From contig NZ_JBHJHQ010000001.1 in NCBI RefSeq assembly GCF_042219825.1, forward strand, positions 558,001-622,000: DNA of 64,000 nucleotides, in the 5' to 3' direction. Below the pieces are notes generated by a model. The model ran no database searches. It saw only the letters and a program-made list of their open reading frames with translations, and had not been told where the DNA came from. Numbering within the stretch: position 1 is the first letter of the stretch; the number at the start of each line of letters is the position of its first letter. The stretch comes from JBHJHP01 sp042219825. Lineage in GTDB: Bacteria > Bacteroidota > Bacteroidia > Bacteroidales > UBA5342. Positions 1 through 9,757 of the stretch are shown here, piece by piece. A program made the translations under genes and the position numbers.

Positions 1-33
1 AAGCAAGACAAATATTTAGGGAAAGTGTATCTT

Positions 34-54
34 ATCCTCGTTTGCAACGAGGAT
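34..54. repeat. short perfect hairpin downstream of the MFS gene
   Basis: A 9-bp perfect inverted repeat with a 3-nt loop (ATCCTCGTT/AACGAGGAT) lies 36 bases past the stop of the minus-strand transporter. There is no T-run on the minus strand directly after it, so it is a weak terminator candidate; it could equally be a REP-like palindrome. Nothing else is recognisable in bases 1-89. Confidence 0.4.
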
Positions 55-89
55 GTTCTGGTTTAAGCATTTGAAATGCAAATAATATG

Positions 90-1244
90 CTATTCCTGTT
101 CTTCAGGAACCCTTATATACTGTGCAAAGATCAGCGATGTGATGGCAATTCCTGAACCGACCAGAAACGGTAACCGCCAGTTCCATATCCATAAAGCACC
201 ACCAACCACAGGCATAAATACAGCCATGATATGGTTAATGGTAAACCCGGTTGCCATGGATGGTGCAATATCCTTTGGATCAGCCGTTTTCTGAAAAAAT
301 GTTTTAATCCCTATGGAAAATCCGAAAAAGATATGATCCACAATGTAAAGCAGGGCAACGATAATTGGTTCCTCAATAAACGCATACCCAATGAACACAA
401 AAATCAGGCTCATATATTCCATGCTGAGTACTTTGCGTTCACCAAACTTATTGATCCATTTGCCGATATACGGATTTAACTGCCATGTTATAAGGTTATT
501 TACAGCATAAAGCAATGCAATCTGCTGTACAGAAAAATGGTATTTTTCTACCAGCATAAACAGTGCAAAAACCACGAAGATTTGTCTTCTGGCTCCGCTT
601 AAAAAGTTAAGCAGGTAAAATAACCAGTAGCGTTTCTTGAGAATAATGCGTTTATGCTGTTTTATTTCCGGTTCACGTGCCGGAAACTTAAAGATGGTAT
701 AAACAACCAGGATAAGTACAGAGCCCCCCAGAACAACGTAGATCCATTTTAATGGCAGAATATAGGCCAGACCAATTATTGCAGCGCCAATCAGTACATT
801 GGCTATGGACATAATGCTGCGCAATTTAGCCAGCACCAATGGAGCAGTCTTCAGGTTAAAGCTTTGAAGTGTCAGGGACTGATTCACCGTTTCGTAGTAA
901 TGAAAGCCAACCGACATAATAAAAGTTGTAACTATAAGGCCGGTAAAAGAGGGGAAGAATCCGGTGATCATAACCCCTAATGCAAGCAACAAAACCGAAA
1001 GATAGCCAATCTGGTTTTCCTTTAAAAACAGCAATAAAAATACAACTGCAAACGACAGAAAACCGGGAATTTCCCGAACGGCCTGTACAATACCGTTCTG
1101 AAACCCGTTGATACCAATAACGTCCACAGCAAAATTACTGTAAAGCGTGCGCCACCCCTGGAAAGATACTGCAGCACTGATGACGAGCATCAACAGAAAA
1201 AGATACATCGGGTCCTTTCGAACTTCCTTACTGATTGTTACCAT
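90..1244 (-). CDS. MFS-type transporter
   Basis: This is a polytopic inner-membrane protein of about 384 residues with 11-12 hydrophobic segments and no soluble domain, the size and layout of a major facilitator superfamily permease. The loop residues FGERKVL after a mid-protein helix resemble the MFS cytoplasmic loop. The substrate cannot be inferred. I start it at the ATG at 1244 (MVTISKEV); a TTG four codons upstream falls in the T-run of the alaS terminator hairpin and is unlikely to be used. It lies downstream of alaS on the same strand, with a terminator-like hairpin between them, so it needs read-through or its own promoter. Confidence 0.75.
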   Translation of the reverse strand: MVTISKEVRKDPMYLFLLMLVISAAVSFQGWRTLYSNFAVDVIGINGFQNGIVQAVREIPGFLSFAVVFLLLFLKENQIGYLSVLLLALGVMITGFFPSFTGLIVTTFIMSVGFHYYETVNQSLTLQSFNLKTAPLVLAKLRSIMSIANVLIGAAIIGLAYILPLKWIYVVLGGSVLILVVYTIFKFPAREPEIKQHKRIILKKRYWLFYLLNFLSGARRQIFVVFALFMLVEKYHFSVQQIALLYAVNNLITWQLNPYIGKWINKFGERKVLSMEYMSLIFVFIGYAFIEEPIIVALLYIVDHIFFGFSIGIKTFFQKTADPKDIAPSMATGFTINHIMAVFMPVVGGALWIWNWRLPFLVGSGIAITSLIFAQYIRVPEEQE

Positions 1245-1254
1245 GATAGTATTC

Positions 1255-1285
1255 AAAAAACAATTGCCACCTAAACGGTGGCAAT
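1255..1285 (-). terminator. intrinsic terminator after alaS
   Basis: ATTGCCACC (1263-1271) pairs perfectly with GGTGGCAAT (1277-1285) around a 5-nt loop. On the minus strand the hairpin is followed two bases later by six T (1260-1255). It lies 7 bases past the alaS stop and only about 10 bases before the ATG of the downstream MFS gene, so it might also act as a leader element for that gene. Confidence 0.65.
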
Positions 1286-1292
1286 CGGTATA

Positions 1293-3917
1293 TTAGATGT
1301 TTAATAACTCGATGGCTTTGTCCAAAGCCTGTTCCAGTCCTTTGGGATTTTTACCTCCGGCTGTGGCAAAAAACGGCTGACCGCCGCCTCCGCCCTGAAT
1401 GGATTTCGCCGCTTCCCTTATGATGTTTCCGGCATGCCAGCCTTTCGATTTTACCAGGTCGTCTGATATCATCACAGACAGGTTGGCTTTTCCATCGTTT
1501 TCGGTTCCAAGCACACAGACCAGATCCGCAAATTCACCTTTCAACTGGAAGGATAAATCGCGCAATGCACCGGCATCCAGCTTATCTACAACAGATTTGA
1601 TGATTTTCACGCCATTCTGTTCCACAATCTTATGCTTAAGCTCACCTTTAACAGATTTAAGCGCATCGCCTTTAAATGCTTCCAACTGTTTTTTAAGATC
1701 GTTATTTTCTGCCAGTAGATTCTCCAGTGTTTTTTCCAGATTTGGCGGATTGTTCAGTATTTCCTTTGCATTGTTGAGCGTATCAGCCAGGTTATCCACA
1801 AATTCATCAGCTTTATCGGCTGTAACAGCCTCAATCCTTCGAACACCGGCAGATATTGAACTTTCGCTTGTAATTTTAAGCAGGCCGATTTCGCCTGTAG
1901 CAGACACATGTGTTCCTCCACATAATTCAACCGATGAACCAAATTTAATGGCACGGACCACATCACCGTATTTTTCGCCGAACAGTGCCATAGCACCCAT
2001 TTCTTTAGCCTTATTGATCGGAATTTCCCGGAATTCTTCCAGTTTGAAATTTTTCCGGATATTCCGGTTCACAATGCGCTCAACCTGCCTGATTTCATCA
2101 TCGCTTACCTTATGAAAATGCGAAAAGTCAAACCGTAAATAATCCGGGCATACCAGTGAACCTTTCTGTTCAACATGTTCGCCCAAAACCATCCGAAGTG
2201 CCTGGTGGAGCAGGTGAGTAGCCGAATGATTATTGGCAGTCAATTGCCTGTCTTTGCCATTTACTGTGGCTTTAAATCGTGCTTCAATATTTTCGGGAAG
2301 CTCCTTTACAATATGTACAATCAGGTTATTTTCCTTTTTAGTGTCAATAATACTGTATTTTTTACCTTCAGCTTCTATATATCCCGAATCACCAACCTGT
2401 CCACCGCTTTCAGCATAAAACGGCGTGACATTGAACACCAACTGATAAAATGTTTTGTTTTTTGATTTTACCTGGCGATAACGGGTGATATAAAGATCAG
2501 TCTCCAGGTAATCATATCCGATAAACTCCTCTCTGTCATCTTCTTTAATGATCACCCAGTCATCTGTTTCAATGGCAGCAGCGTTACGGGCCCGTTCTTT
2601 CTGCTTCTGCATTTCCACATCGAAAGCCTTGCGGTCAACCACCAGCCCGTTTTCCTTTAATATCAATTCGGTCAGATCCAATGGAAATCCAAATGTATCG
2701 TATAATTCAAATGCATTTTTACCCGAAACAACGGTTTCGTTCTTAGCTTTCACTTCTTTTATAACGCTGTCCAGCAGACGAATTCCGGTATCAAGGGTTC
2801 TAAGGAACGACTCTTCCTCTTCGTGCATAACATTCGAAATAAGGTCGCTGTTCTTAATCAGTTCCGGATAAGCTTCACCCATGGCCTGGTTTAATACGGT
2901 TGTAAGGTTATACATAAACGGTTCCCTGAACCCAAGAAAAGTATACCCGTAACGAACAGCACGACGCAGTATCCGGCGGATAACATAACCGGCTTTATTA
3001 TTGGATGGCAGCTGTCCGTCGGCGATTGAAAACGCAATGGTCCTCACATGATCGGCAATCACGCGCATAGCAATATCCTTTTTCGGATCATCGCCATACG
3101 AGGTATTACACATTGAACCGATGGCTTTGATGATGGACTGGAACACATCAGTATCATAATTCGACTGTTTGCCCTGCAGTACCATGCAAAGGCGTTCAAA
3201 TCCCATTCCTGTATCCACGTGTTTTTCTGGTAATGAAACCAGTTTGCCGCTTGCCATCCGGTTGAACTGAATAAATACGAGGTTCCATATTTCAATCACC
3301 TGCGGATGATCCTTGTTGACCAGCTCACGGCCACTTATTTTTTGACGTTCATCGTCGTTTCTTATATCTACATGGATTTCAGAACAAGGTCCGCATGGCC
3401 CTGTATCGCCCATTTCCCAGAAATTATCTTTTTTGTTTCCATTGATGATACGGTTTTCCGGCAGAAATTGATTCCAATAGCCTGCAGCTTCATTATCGCG
3501 TTCAAGTCCGTCTTCTTCATCGCCTTCAAATACTGTGGCATATAATCTGTCCGGATCAATTTTCATTCGTTCCACCAAAAATTCCCATGCCCAATGAATG
3601 GCTTCTTTTTTAAAGTAGTTACCAAACGACCAGTTTCCCAGCATTTCGAACATGGTATGGTGGTAGGTATCATGACCTACTTCTTCCAGATCATTATGTT
3701 TTCCGGATACACGCAAACATTTTTGTGAATTCGCCACTCTTGGAGATTTCGCTTTGGCATGCCCCAGAAATATTTCTTTAAACTGGTTCATGCCCGCATT
3801 GGTGAACATCAGTGTAGGGTCGTCTTTTACCACCATCGGGGCAGATGAAACGATAAGATGTTCCTTCTCTTCAAAAAAATCTTTAAAGCCCTGGCGTATC
3901 TCTTTGGCTGTCTTCAT
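1293..3917 (-). CDS. alaS: alanyl-tRNA synthetase
   Basis: Class II synthetase that charges tRNA-Ala in the cytoplasm. The 874 residues match the family length. The N-terminal catalytic core begins KEIRQGFKDFFEEKEH. The C-terminal editing domain carries both zinc/editing motifs, HSATH near residue 560 and CGGTH near residue 665. A coiled region (LLAENNDLKKQLEAFKGD) and a glycine-rich C-Ala segment (QGGGGGQPFFATAGG) follow. The reading frame is intact. It is transcribed away from the M23 peptidase gene with a shared intergenic promoter region (3918-4066), and ends at a hairpin terminator. Confidence 0.97.
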   Translation of the reverse strand: MKTAKEIRQGFKDFFEEKEHLIVSSAPMVVKDDPTLMFTNAGMNQFKEIFLGHAKAKSPRVANSQKCLRVSGKHNDLEEVGHDTYHHTMFEMLGNWSFGNYFKKEAIHWAWEFLVERMKIDPDRLYATVFEGDEEDGLERDNEAAGYWNQFLPENRIINGNKKDNFWEMGDTGPCGPCSEIHVDIRNDDERQKISGRELVNKDHPQVIEIWNLVFIQFNRMASGKLVSLPEKHVDTGMGFERLCMVLQGKQSNYDTDVFQSIIKAIGSMCNTSYGDDPKKDIAMRVIADHVRTIAFSIADGQLPSNNKAGYVIRRILRRAVRYGYTFLGFREPFMYNLTTVLNQAMGEAYPELIKNSDLISNVMHEEEESFLRTLDTGIRLLDSVIKEVKAKNETVVSGKNAFELYDTFGFPLDLTELILKENGLVVDRKAFDVEMQKQKERARNAAAIETDDWVIIKEDDREEFIGYDYLETDLYITRYRQVKSKNKTFYQLVFNVTPFYAESGGQVGDSGYIEAEGKKYSIIDTKKENNLIVHIVKELPENIEARFKATVNGKDRQLTANNHSATHLLHQALRMVLGEHVEQKGSLVCPDYLRFDFSHFHKVSDDEIRQVERIVNRNIRKNFKLEEFREIPINKAKEMGAMALFGEKYGDVVRAIKFGSSVELCGGTHVSATGEIGLLKITSESSISAGVRRIEAVTADKADEFVDNLADTLNNAKEILNNPPNLEKTLENLLAENNDLKKQLEAFKGDALKSVKGELKHKIVEQNGVKIIKSVVDKLDAGALRDLSFQLKGEFADLVCVLGTENDGKANLSVMISDDLVKSKGWHAGNIIREAAKSIQGGGGGQPFFATAGGKNPKGLEQALDKAIELLNI

Positions 3918-4008
3918 ATGAACGAAAAAACTAATTTAATGTTAAACTAATGAAAATTTTACTATATTTAAGCGCTGAAAGCGTGTTACAACACCTATTT
4001 TTTTCAGC

Positions 4009-4039
4009 TTTGCAAAGTTAGTCGAAATAATTAATTTTG
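4009..4039 (+). promoter_or_regulatory. Bacteroidota-type promoter of the M23 peptidase gene
   Basis: TTTG at 4009-4012 and TAATTTTG at 4032-4039 are separated by 19 bases. This matches the Bacteroidota -33/-7 consensus (TTTG, TAnnTTTG). The -7 box overlaps a possible upstream TTG start at 4037, which supports the ATG at 4067 as the true start. Confidence 0.7.
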
Positions 4040-4066
4040 CACTTAAATTGTTTTAAAAGAGGATAT

Positions 4067-5038
4067 ATGGCAAAAGCTCATTATCATTACGATCCGGAGA
4101 CCCTTAGTTTTAAGAAGGTTAAAAAGGGTTTCAAGTATCGTTTAAAACAAATTTTAGTCTATTTGGTTCCCAGTTTAGTCTTTGGATCCGTTATTGCCTA
4201 TCTGCTCTGGTCTTATGCAGATTCACCACAGTTAAAGTCAGCTAAGCAGGAAAATTCACGTTTGGTCATGCAGATTGATCTGATGAATCAGCAAATGGAT
4301 CAGTTTTCTGAGATACTTGATGAGGTACAGCAGCGTGATGAGGGAATTTACCGTGTAATTTTTGAAGCAGATCCGATACCTTCGTCTATTCGTAAAGCAG
4401 GTTTTGGTGGGGTAAACCGCTATGAGCATCTTGAAAACATGCAGAATGCCGAGCTGGTGATATCAACCAGGAAAAAACTGGATGTATTGACGAAAGAACT
4501 TTATATCCAAACCAAATCCTTTGATGAGATTGTTGAACTGGCACGTAACAAAGAAAAAATGTTACATTCCATTCCGGCCATCATGCCCATATCAAACCGC
4601 GATTTAAAACGGACAGCTTCAGGTTGGGGATACAGAATTCATCCAATAGAAAAAATACGTAAGTTTCATTACGGCATGGATTTTACATCACCAATCGGAA
4701 CCGATATTTATGCAACAGGTGACGGTCGCGTGGTGAAGGTGATTAAGTCGAGAAGAGGCTACGGAAATTATATCGTCATTGATCATGGGTTTGGATACCA
4801 GACCTTATACGGACATCTAAGCGGCTTTAATGTAAAAGTAGGACAGAAGATTACCCGTGGTCATGTAATTGGTTATGTGGGAAATACGGGTGATTCAACA
4901 GGGCCTCATTTGCATTACGAAGTGCATTACAAAAACAGGCCGGTCAATCCCAAGGATTTCTATTATCAGGATCTGACGCCTGAGCAGTACGATGAAATGA
5001 TCAGTATCTCAACTAATACAGGTCAAACATTCGATTAA
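4067..5038 (+). CDS. M23 family metallopeptidase (LytM type)
   Basis: Membrane-anchored peptidoglycan endopeptidase, or a LytM-domain regulator of cell-wall hydrolysis. One transmembrane helix (about residues 28-49) follows a basic N-terminus, then a coiled-coil stretch with many Gln/Glu, and a C-terminal LytM/M23 domain. The zinc motifs are complete: HYGMDF gives the HxxxD ligands and HLHYEVH the C-terminal HxH. The start at 4067 is preceded by AAAAGAGGA and lies about 28 bases below a good promoter. The MerR gene follows after 10 bases, suggesting one transcript. This arrangement is common in Bacteroidota. Confidence 0.9.
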   Translation: MAKAHYHYDPETLSFKKVKKGFKYRLKQILVYLVPSLVFGSVIAYLLWSYADSPQLKSAKQENSRLVMQIDLMNQQMDQFSEILDEVQQRDEGIYRVIFEADPIPSSIRKAGFGGVNRYEHLENMQNAELVISTRKKLDVLTKELYIQTKSFDEIVELARNKEKMLHSIPAIMPISNRDLKRTASGWGYRIHPIEKIRKFHYGMDFTSPIGTDIYATGDGRVVKVIKSRRGYGNYIVIDHGFGYQTLYGHLSGFNVKVGQKITRGHVIGYVGNTGDSTGPHLHYEVHYKNRPVNPKDFYYQDLTPEQYDEMISISTNTGQTFD

Positions 5039-5048
5039 CAGACTGCAG

Positions 5049-5387
5049 ATGCCATACAAGAAGCCGGTCATCGAAAAAATGTTTTATTCCATGCGGGAAA
5101 CATCCGAAATGTTTGATATCCCGCAATCCACTATTCGTTTTTGGGAAAATGAATTTGATATTCTGAAACCCTATAAGAATACAAAAGGCACACGGTATTT
5201 CAGGCCTGAGGATTTAAAGAACCTTCATCTGATCTATTTTTTGCTGAAAGAGCAGGGGATGACCCTGAAAGGAGCCAAAAAGAAACTGGAAGAAAATCCC
5301 GAAAAAACCATTAAAACCTTTGAAATTGCAACCCGCCTTTCCAGTGTCAGGGATCAGCTGAAGCAAATTCTGGAAAATCTGGATTAA
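5049..5387 (+). CDS. MerR-family transcriptional regulator
   Basis: Small 112-residue DNA-binding protein. An N-terminal winged helix-turn-helix of the MerR type is visible (MRETSEMFDIPQSTIRFWE, then the wing TKGTRYFRPEDL), followed by a helical segment ending in SSVRDQLKQILENL. There are no cysteines or a C-terminal effector domain, so the ligand is unknown and it may be a constitutive structural regulator. It sits 10 bases downstream of the M23 gene, a pairing I infer to be co-transcribed. Confidence 0.88.
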   Translation: MPYKKPVIEKMFYSMRETSEMFDIPQSTIRFWENEFDILKPYKNTKGTRYFRPEDLKNLHLIYFLLKEQGMTLKGAKKKLEENPEKTIKTFEIATRLSSVRDQLKQILENLD

Positions 5388-5774
5388 TTAAGTTAGACCC
5401 TTACCTTGAATCTTTATTTCGATACGCAACTTTGTTTCTACTCAGCAACCGGGAACTTCGCTCTCGGAAAAGGTAAATACCTGATCGGTGTCGCTTTAAT
5501 ATTAATATGGATCAGACATAATTTCCATTCGCTTGCCCCTCAGTCCCCTGAAGGGGAAGGTCGACGCGCGATGCAACAACCTAAAACTATGCACTTCTGG
5601 AGAGTTCAACATATATTTGCCCTGGTTTGCGTAATCTGCGGGAAGTTTTATAAAACAGATATGTAATTACTTACCTAAATGAAAAAAGAAAACTTTAATT
5701 CTGTGTTTCTGAAATTCCTAATTCTTAATTTTTCATTCTTCATTATTCATTCTTCATTATTCATTATTAATTAA
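5388..5774. other. intergenic region, no gene seen
   Basis: Between the convergent MerR and metH genes. It holds a CCCC-tgaa-GGGG palindrome (5545-5556), and at 5711-5772 a degenerate ATTCTTCATTATTCATTATT repeat. The latter is the reverse complement of the AATGAAGAATGAAGAATT tracts found in the repeat array near 10.8-11.5 kb. An open frame at 5406-5666 has no recognisable features, and part of it is a translation of the palindrome, so I do not call it. Confidence 0.5.
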
Positions 5775-8700
5775 CTACACCATTCCGTACAGCCACTTTT
5801 CAATCTCCTCGTGTGCGATGCCAAGACGGTTGGCATAGTCAGAGGCCTGATCATCATCGATTTTGGTGATGGCAAAATAGGCAGAATCAGGATGTGCAAA
5901 TACCAGACAGCTTACAGATGCGTTTGGATACATGGCTCCGTTTTCTGTGAGTTGTATTTCGGCTTTCTCCAATGGAATAAGCTTATCCAAAAGAAAGTTA
6001 TCAGCCTGGTTCGGCATAGAAGGATAACCGATGGCCGGACGAATTCCCTGATATTTAACCCGCAACATATCTTTAATACTCAGGTCTTCATCTTTTGCAA
6101 ATCCCCAGTAATCACGACGAACTTCCATATGCAACAGTTCAGCATAAGCTTCTGCCAGACGGTCAGACAATGACTTTAACAACAAGGCGCTGTAATCATC
6201 ATTTTCTTTCTCATATTTTTCTATCCACGGTTCAATATCCAGTCCGGCTGTTACTGCAAATGCCCCAATATAGTCACACGTTGGATGTGTCACAGGTGCA
6301 ATATAATCACTCAGACAGTTATAAATACCGGCATCCTTGGTGGCCTGCTGTCTCAGAAACGGAAATCGTAAAAGCACTTCGTTGCGGCTTTCATCTTTCC
6401 AGAATATAATATCATCCTTTTCAGAATTCACAGGGAAGAAACCCAGAACAGCTTTTGCACGTACTTTTTTATTTCCGAGCACATCATCCAGCATGGCATT
6501 GGCTTCGCGGTAAAGTGTAAGCGCTTCTTTGGCCTTGACACGTTCCAGACCTTCTTTAAAGGTATTCAGCCACGCTGTTTCGCTTTTTTCATCTTCAAAA
6601 AGCCGGATACCCTTGTACGATCCGGGTAGTCGCCACGCTTTAAAAAAGAAGGTCCAGTCGATAAAAGCCCTGAGTTTGCTGGTATCAAGCTCTCCCGGTT
6701 CTTTAACACCTAAAAATTCAGGCTTATAGATAGTATTTTCATTGAACTCAAGCTTTACACCCTTTCTTCTGGCAGACTCTATTGGCTCAAAGCTGGTTGT
6801 GTTGCCTTTTGAAAACTTATCACGCAGCAAGCCATATTCCACGTCTAGTTTAGACTTGAATTCGTCCTTTGTTTTAGGATTGATGATGGCCGCAGCTACC
6901 TGTACACTTTGCGATGCATCTTTTACATGAACCGCAATATGTGAATACTTAGGCGCAATTTTAACCGCTGTATGCACTTTCGATGTAGTGGCACCACCAA
7001 CCATCAGCGGAAGTGTCATGCCACGTTTCTTCATTTCTTCGGCAATTTTGGCCATCTCTTCCAGCGAAGGTGTTATCAGACCGCTTAAACCAATCGCGTC
7101 CACATTTTCCTCGATAGCTGTATCCAGAATTTTTTCTGCCGGAACCATCACGCCAAGATCGACGACTTCAAAGTTATTACAGGCCAGGATCACATTTACA
7201 ATATTTTTTCCAATATCATGCACATCACCTTTTACGGTTGCCATCAGTATTTTTCCTGCAGAGTGAGAGCCACCTTTTTTATCCATCTCTATGTAGGGTT
7301 GGAGGATGGCCACGGCCTTTTTCATCACGCGGGCTGTTTTCACCACCTGAGGCAGAAACATTTTACCATCACCGAACAGGTCACCAACCACGTTCATCCC
7401 GGCCATTAGCGGTTGCTCGATAATGTCGAGGGCAGCAGGATATTTTTCCAGTGCTTCATTAATATCCACATCCAGATAACTGTCAATTCCTTTTACGAGG
7501 CAGTGACTCAGGCGTTCTTCCAGCGTACCGTTACGCCATTCATCCTTTGCTTTTGCCGGACCCTCACCGCTATCATTGTTTTTGATTTGCTCTGCAGCTT
7601 CAATCAAACGCTCTGTGGCATCTGGTCTGCGGTTCAAAACCACATCTTCTACCAATACAAGCAGATCTTTGGGAATCTCATCGTAAACCTGTAACATCGA
7701 CGGATTAACAATTCCCATATCCAGACCTTCCTTAATGGCATAGTACAGAAAAACAGAGTGGATAGCCTCACGAACCACATTATTTCCCCTGAACGAGAAG
7801 GAGAGGTTACTGATTCCGCCACTGATTTTCGCGTGTGGCAGGTTAGCCTTAATCCATTTTACGGTTTTTATAAAGTCCAGCACATAATTATTGTGTTCCT
7901 CAATTCCGGTGGCAATCGCCAGCACATTCGGATCAAAAATGATATCCTGAGGTTGAAATCCGATCTTATCCACCAACAGATTATATGCCCTGGTACAAAT
8001 TTCTTTTCGGCGTTCAAAACTGTCGGCCTGGCCTTTTTCATCAAACGCCATAACCACTACCGCAGCACCATAGCTTTTAATCAGCGAAGCCTGGTTAATG
8101 AACTGTTCCTCACCTTCCTTAAGGCTTATGGAATTGACGATGGATTTTCCCTGCAAGCATTTTAAACCTGCTTCAATAACCGGCCACTTGGATGAATCCA
8201 CCATGACAGGAAGCTTCGAGATGTCCGGTTCAGACATAAGCAGATTTAAGAACTGCACCATTTCTTCCTTCGCCTCCAGAAGGGCATCATCCATATTAAT
8301 ATCCAGGATTTGAGCGCCACCTTCAACCTGATCGCGAGCCACTTCAAGGGCTTCATCGTACAGCTTGTTTTTTATGAGCCGCACAAATTTTTTGGATCCG
8401 GCCACATTACAACGTTCCCCGATGTTTACAAAATTGGAATCCGGTCTGATCTCCAAGGGTTCAAGACCGCTTAACCGCATCAAACTGTCCTCTACAGAAG
8501 GAATACGCGGGGTTGCATTTTTAGCGCGTTTAGCCAGCTCGGCAATGTGCTCGGGACGTGTTCCGCAACAACCACCTATAATATTAACCAGCTCATCATC
8601 AAAATACTCCTGTACCAATTCTGCCATAATGCGCGGCGTCTGGTCATAATCGCCCAACTGATTCGGCAGACCTGCATTAGGATGCGCACTGATCAGGCAT

Positions 8701-9494
8701 GGCGCCATATCTCCCAGCTCTTCAATATAAGGTTTGAGCGCTTTAGCTCCGAACGAACAATTTACACCAACTGAAAACGGTTTCGCATGTGATACAGAAA
8801 TCCAGAATGCCTTCACCGTCTGACCCGATAAGGTCCTTCCACTCAGATCAGTAATGGTCACTGAGATCATCAACGGAAGTTTAACAGAACGCTCTTTTTC
8901 AGCCTGTTCTACTGCAAAAATAGCGGCTTTGGCATTCAGCGTATCGAATATGGTTTCTATCAGGATCAGTTCAGCACCACCATCGATCAGACCTAATGCC
9001 TGTTCCTTATAGATCCTGACCAGATCGTCAAAGGATACAGCCCTGTAAGCCGGATTATTTACATCGGGCGACATGGAAGCTGTTTTGTTGGTAGGGCCGA
9101 TAGATCCGGCCACATATCTTGGCTGATCCGGAGTTTCAGAGGTCATCTTATCTGCTTCCTCACGTGCCAGTCTGGCTGCTTCACGGTTCATCTCGTAGGC
9201 CAGATCACTCATGTTATAATCTGCCAGCGAAATCGCATTGGCATTGAAGGTGTTGGTCGAGAGAATATCAGCTCCGGCCAGCAAATAATTCCGGTGAATT
9301 TCTGAAATTATATCAGGCCGTGTTATGCAGAGCAGATCATTATTTCCCTGAACAGGAGAGGGGTGATCTTTAAATCGTTCGCCTCTGAAATCATCTTCCT
9401 GAAGTTTGTAGCGCTGAATGGTTGAACCCATTGCCCCGTCTAAAATAAGTACTCTGTTTTTGGCTGTATTATTGATATCCGGCTTTTGTATCAT
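5775..9494 (-). CDS. metH: cobalamin-dependent methionine synthase
   Basis: Transfers methyl from 5-methyl-tetrahydrofolate to homocysteine via cobalamin. All four modules are present in about 1239 residues. The homocysteine domain has zinc cysteines near 244 and 305-306 (NCSFG, GGCCG). A pterin-binding domain follows (SNFVNIGERCNVAGS onward). The B12 domain has DVHDIGKN near residue 755, and the C-terminal SAM-dependent activation domain has RPAIGYPSMPNQAD near 1149. I use the ATG at 9494; a TTG 12 codons upstream lies above a -7 promoter box and is not expected to be transcribed. I see no cobalamin or SAM riboswitch in the leader. Confidence 0.96.
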   Translation of the reverse strand: MIQKPDINNTAKNRVLILDGAMGSTIQRYKLQEDDFRGERFKDHPSPVQGNNDLLCITRPDIISEIHRNYLLAGADILSTNTFNANAISLADYNMSDLAYEMNREAARLAREEADKMTSETPDQPRYVAGSIGPTNKTASMSPDVNNPAYRAVSFDDLVRIYKEQALGLIDGGAELILIETIFDTLNAKAAIFAVEQAEKERSVKLPLMISVTITDLSGRTLSGQTVKAFWISVSHAKPFSVGVNCSFGAKALKPYIEELGDMAPCLISAHPNAGLPNQLGDYDQTPRIMAELVQEYFDDELVNIIGGCCGTRPEHIAELAKRAKNATPRIPSVEDSLMRLSGLEPLEIRPDSNFVNIGERCNVAGSKKFVRLIKNKLYDEALEVARDQVEGGAQILDINMDDALLEAKEEMVQFLNLLMSEPDISKLPVMVDSSKWPVIEAGLKCLQGKSIVNSISLKEGEEQFINQASLIKSYGAAVVVMAFDEKGQADSFERRKEICTRAYNLLVDKIGFQPQDIIFDPNVLAIATGIEEHNNYVLDFIKTVKWIKANLPHAKISGGISNLSFSFRGNNVVREAIHSVFLYYAIKEGLDMGIVNPSMLQVYDEIPKDLLVLVEDVVLNRRPDATERLIEAAEQIKNNDSGEGPAKAKDEWRNGTLEERLSHCLVKGIDSYLDVDINEALEKYPAALDIIEQPLMAGMNVVGDLFGDGKMFLPQVVKTARVMKKAVAILQPYIEMDKKGGSHSAGKILMATVKGDVHDIGKNIVNVILACNNFEVVDLGVMVPAEKILDTAIEENVDAIGLSGLITPSLEEMAKIAEEMKKRGMTLPLMVGGATTSKVHTAVKIAPKYSHIAVHVKDASQSVQVAAAIINPKTKDEFKSKLDVEYGLLRDKFSKGNTTSFEPIESARRKGVKLEFNENTIYKPEFLGVKEPGELDTSKLRAFIDWTFFFKAWRLPGSYKGIRLFEDEKSETAWLNTFKEGLERVKAKEALTLYREANAMLDDVLGNKKVRAKAVLGFFPVNSEKDDIIFWKDESRNEVLLRFPFLRQQATKDAGIYNCLSDYIAPVTHPTCDYIGAFAVTAGLDIEPWIEKYEKENDDYSALLLKSLSDRLAEAYAELLHMEVRRDYWGFAKDEDLSIKDMLRVKYQGIRPAIGYPSMPNQADNFLLDKLIPLEKAEIQLTENGAMYPNASVSCLVFAHPDSAYFAITKIDDDQASDYANRLGIAHEEIEKWLYGMV

Positions 9495-9512
9495 AACTGT
9501 AGTTTTGTGCTG

Positions 9513-9520
9513 CAAAAGTA
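9513..9520 (-). promoter_or_regulatory. putative -7 box of metH
   Basis: On the minus strand the sequence reads TACTTTTG, a match to TAnnTTTG, about 19 bases upstream of the chosen ATG. No clear TTTG -33 element is visible at the usual spacing, so confidence is limited. Confidence 0.45.
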
Positions 9521-9612
9521 ATAAATTCAAGCGATTCTTGTCTTTATTTAGAATGATTCAAAAAAATATTTTATTTGAAAAACAATTTATATACCCTTTT
9601 GTTATGTATGTA

Positions 9613-9693
9613 GGCCGGACTGCATGGGTTTTGCTGTTTAGGGGTATTTCGTTGTGTTTTTATTTTTTGGTTTTTATCAGTCCGGCCTTTTTT
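9613..9693 (+). other. long-range inverted repeat with T-run upstream of ahpC
   Basis: GGCCGGACTG (9613-9622) pairs perfectly with CAGTCCGGCC (9678-9687), which is followed by six T (9688-9693). The 55-base loop is T-rich. The structure ends 64 bases before the ahpC start and reads as a terminator on the plus strand, with no coding gene ahead of it. Possible roles are an attenuator of ahpC or the end of a short RNA. Confidence 0.5.
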
Positions 9694-9757
9694 ATTGAAT
9701 TTAAATGAGTGAATTAAATAAACCATTATTACAAACAATTTAACTTTTAAAACAATT

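Noticed and set aside
5406..5666. 86-codon frame after the MerR gene
   Set aside because: Part of it is a translation of a CCCC/GGGG palindrome; no signal peptide, domain or conserved feature; lies in a repeat-bearing spacer.
9495..9757. cobalamin or SAM riboswitch before metH
   Set aside because: The leader on the minus strand is short and no conserved box or pseudoknot pattern could be read; the only structure is on the ahpC side.
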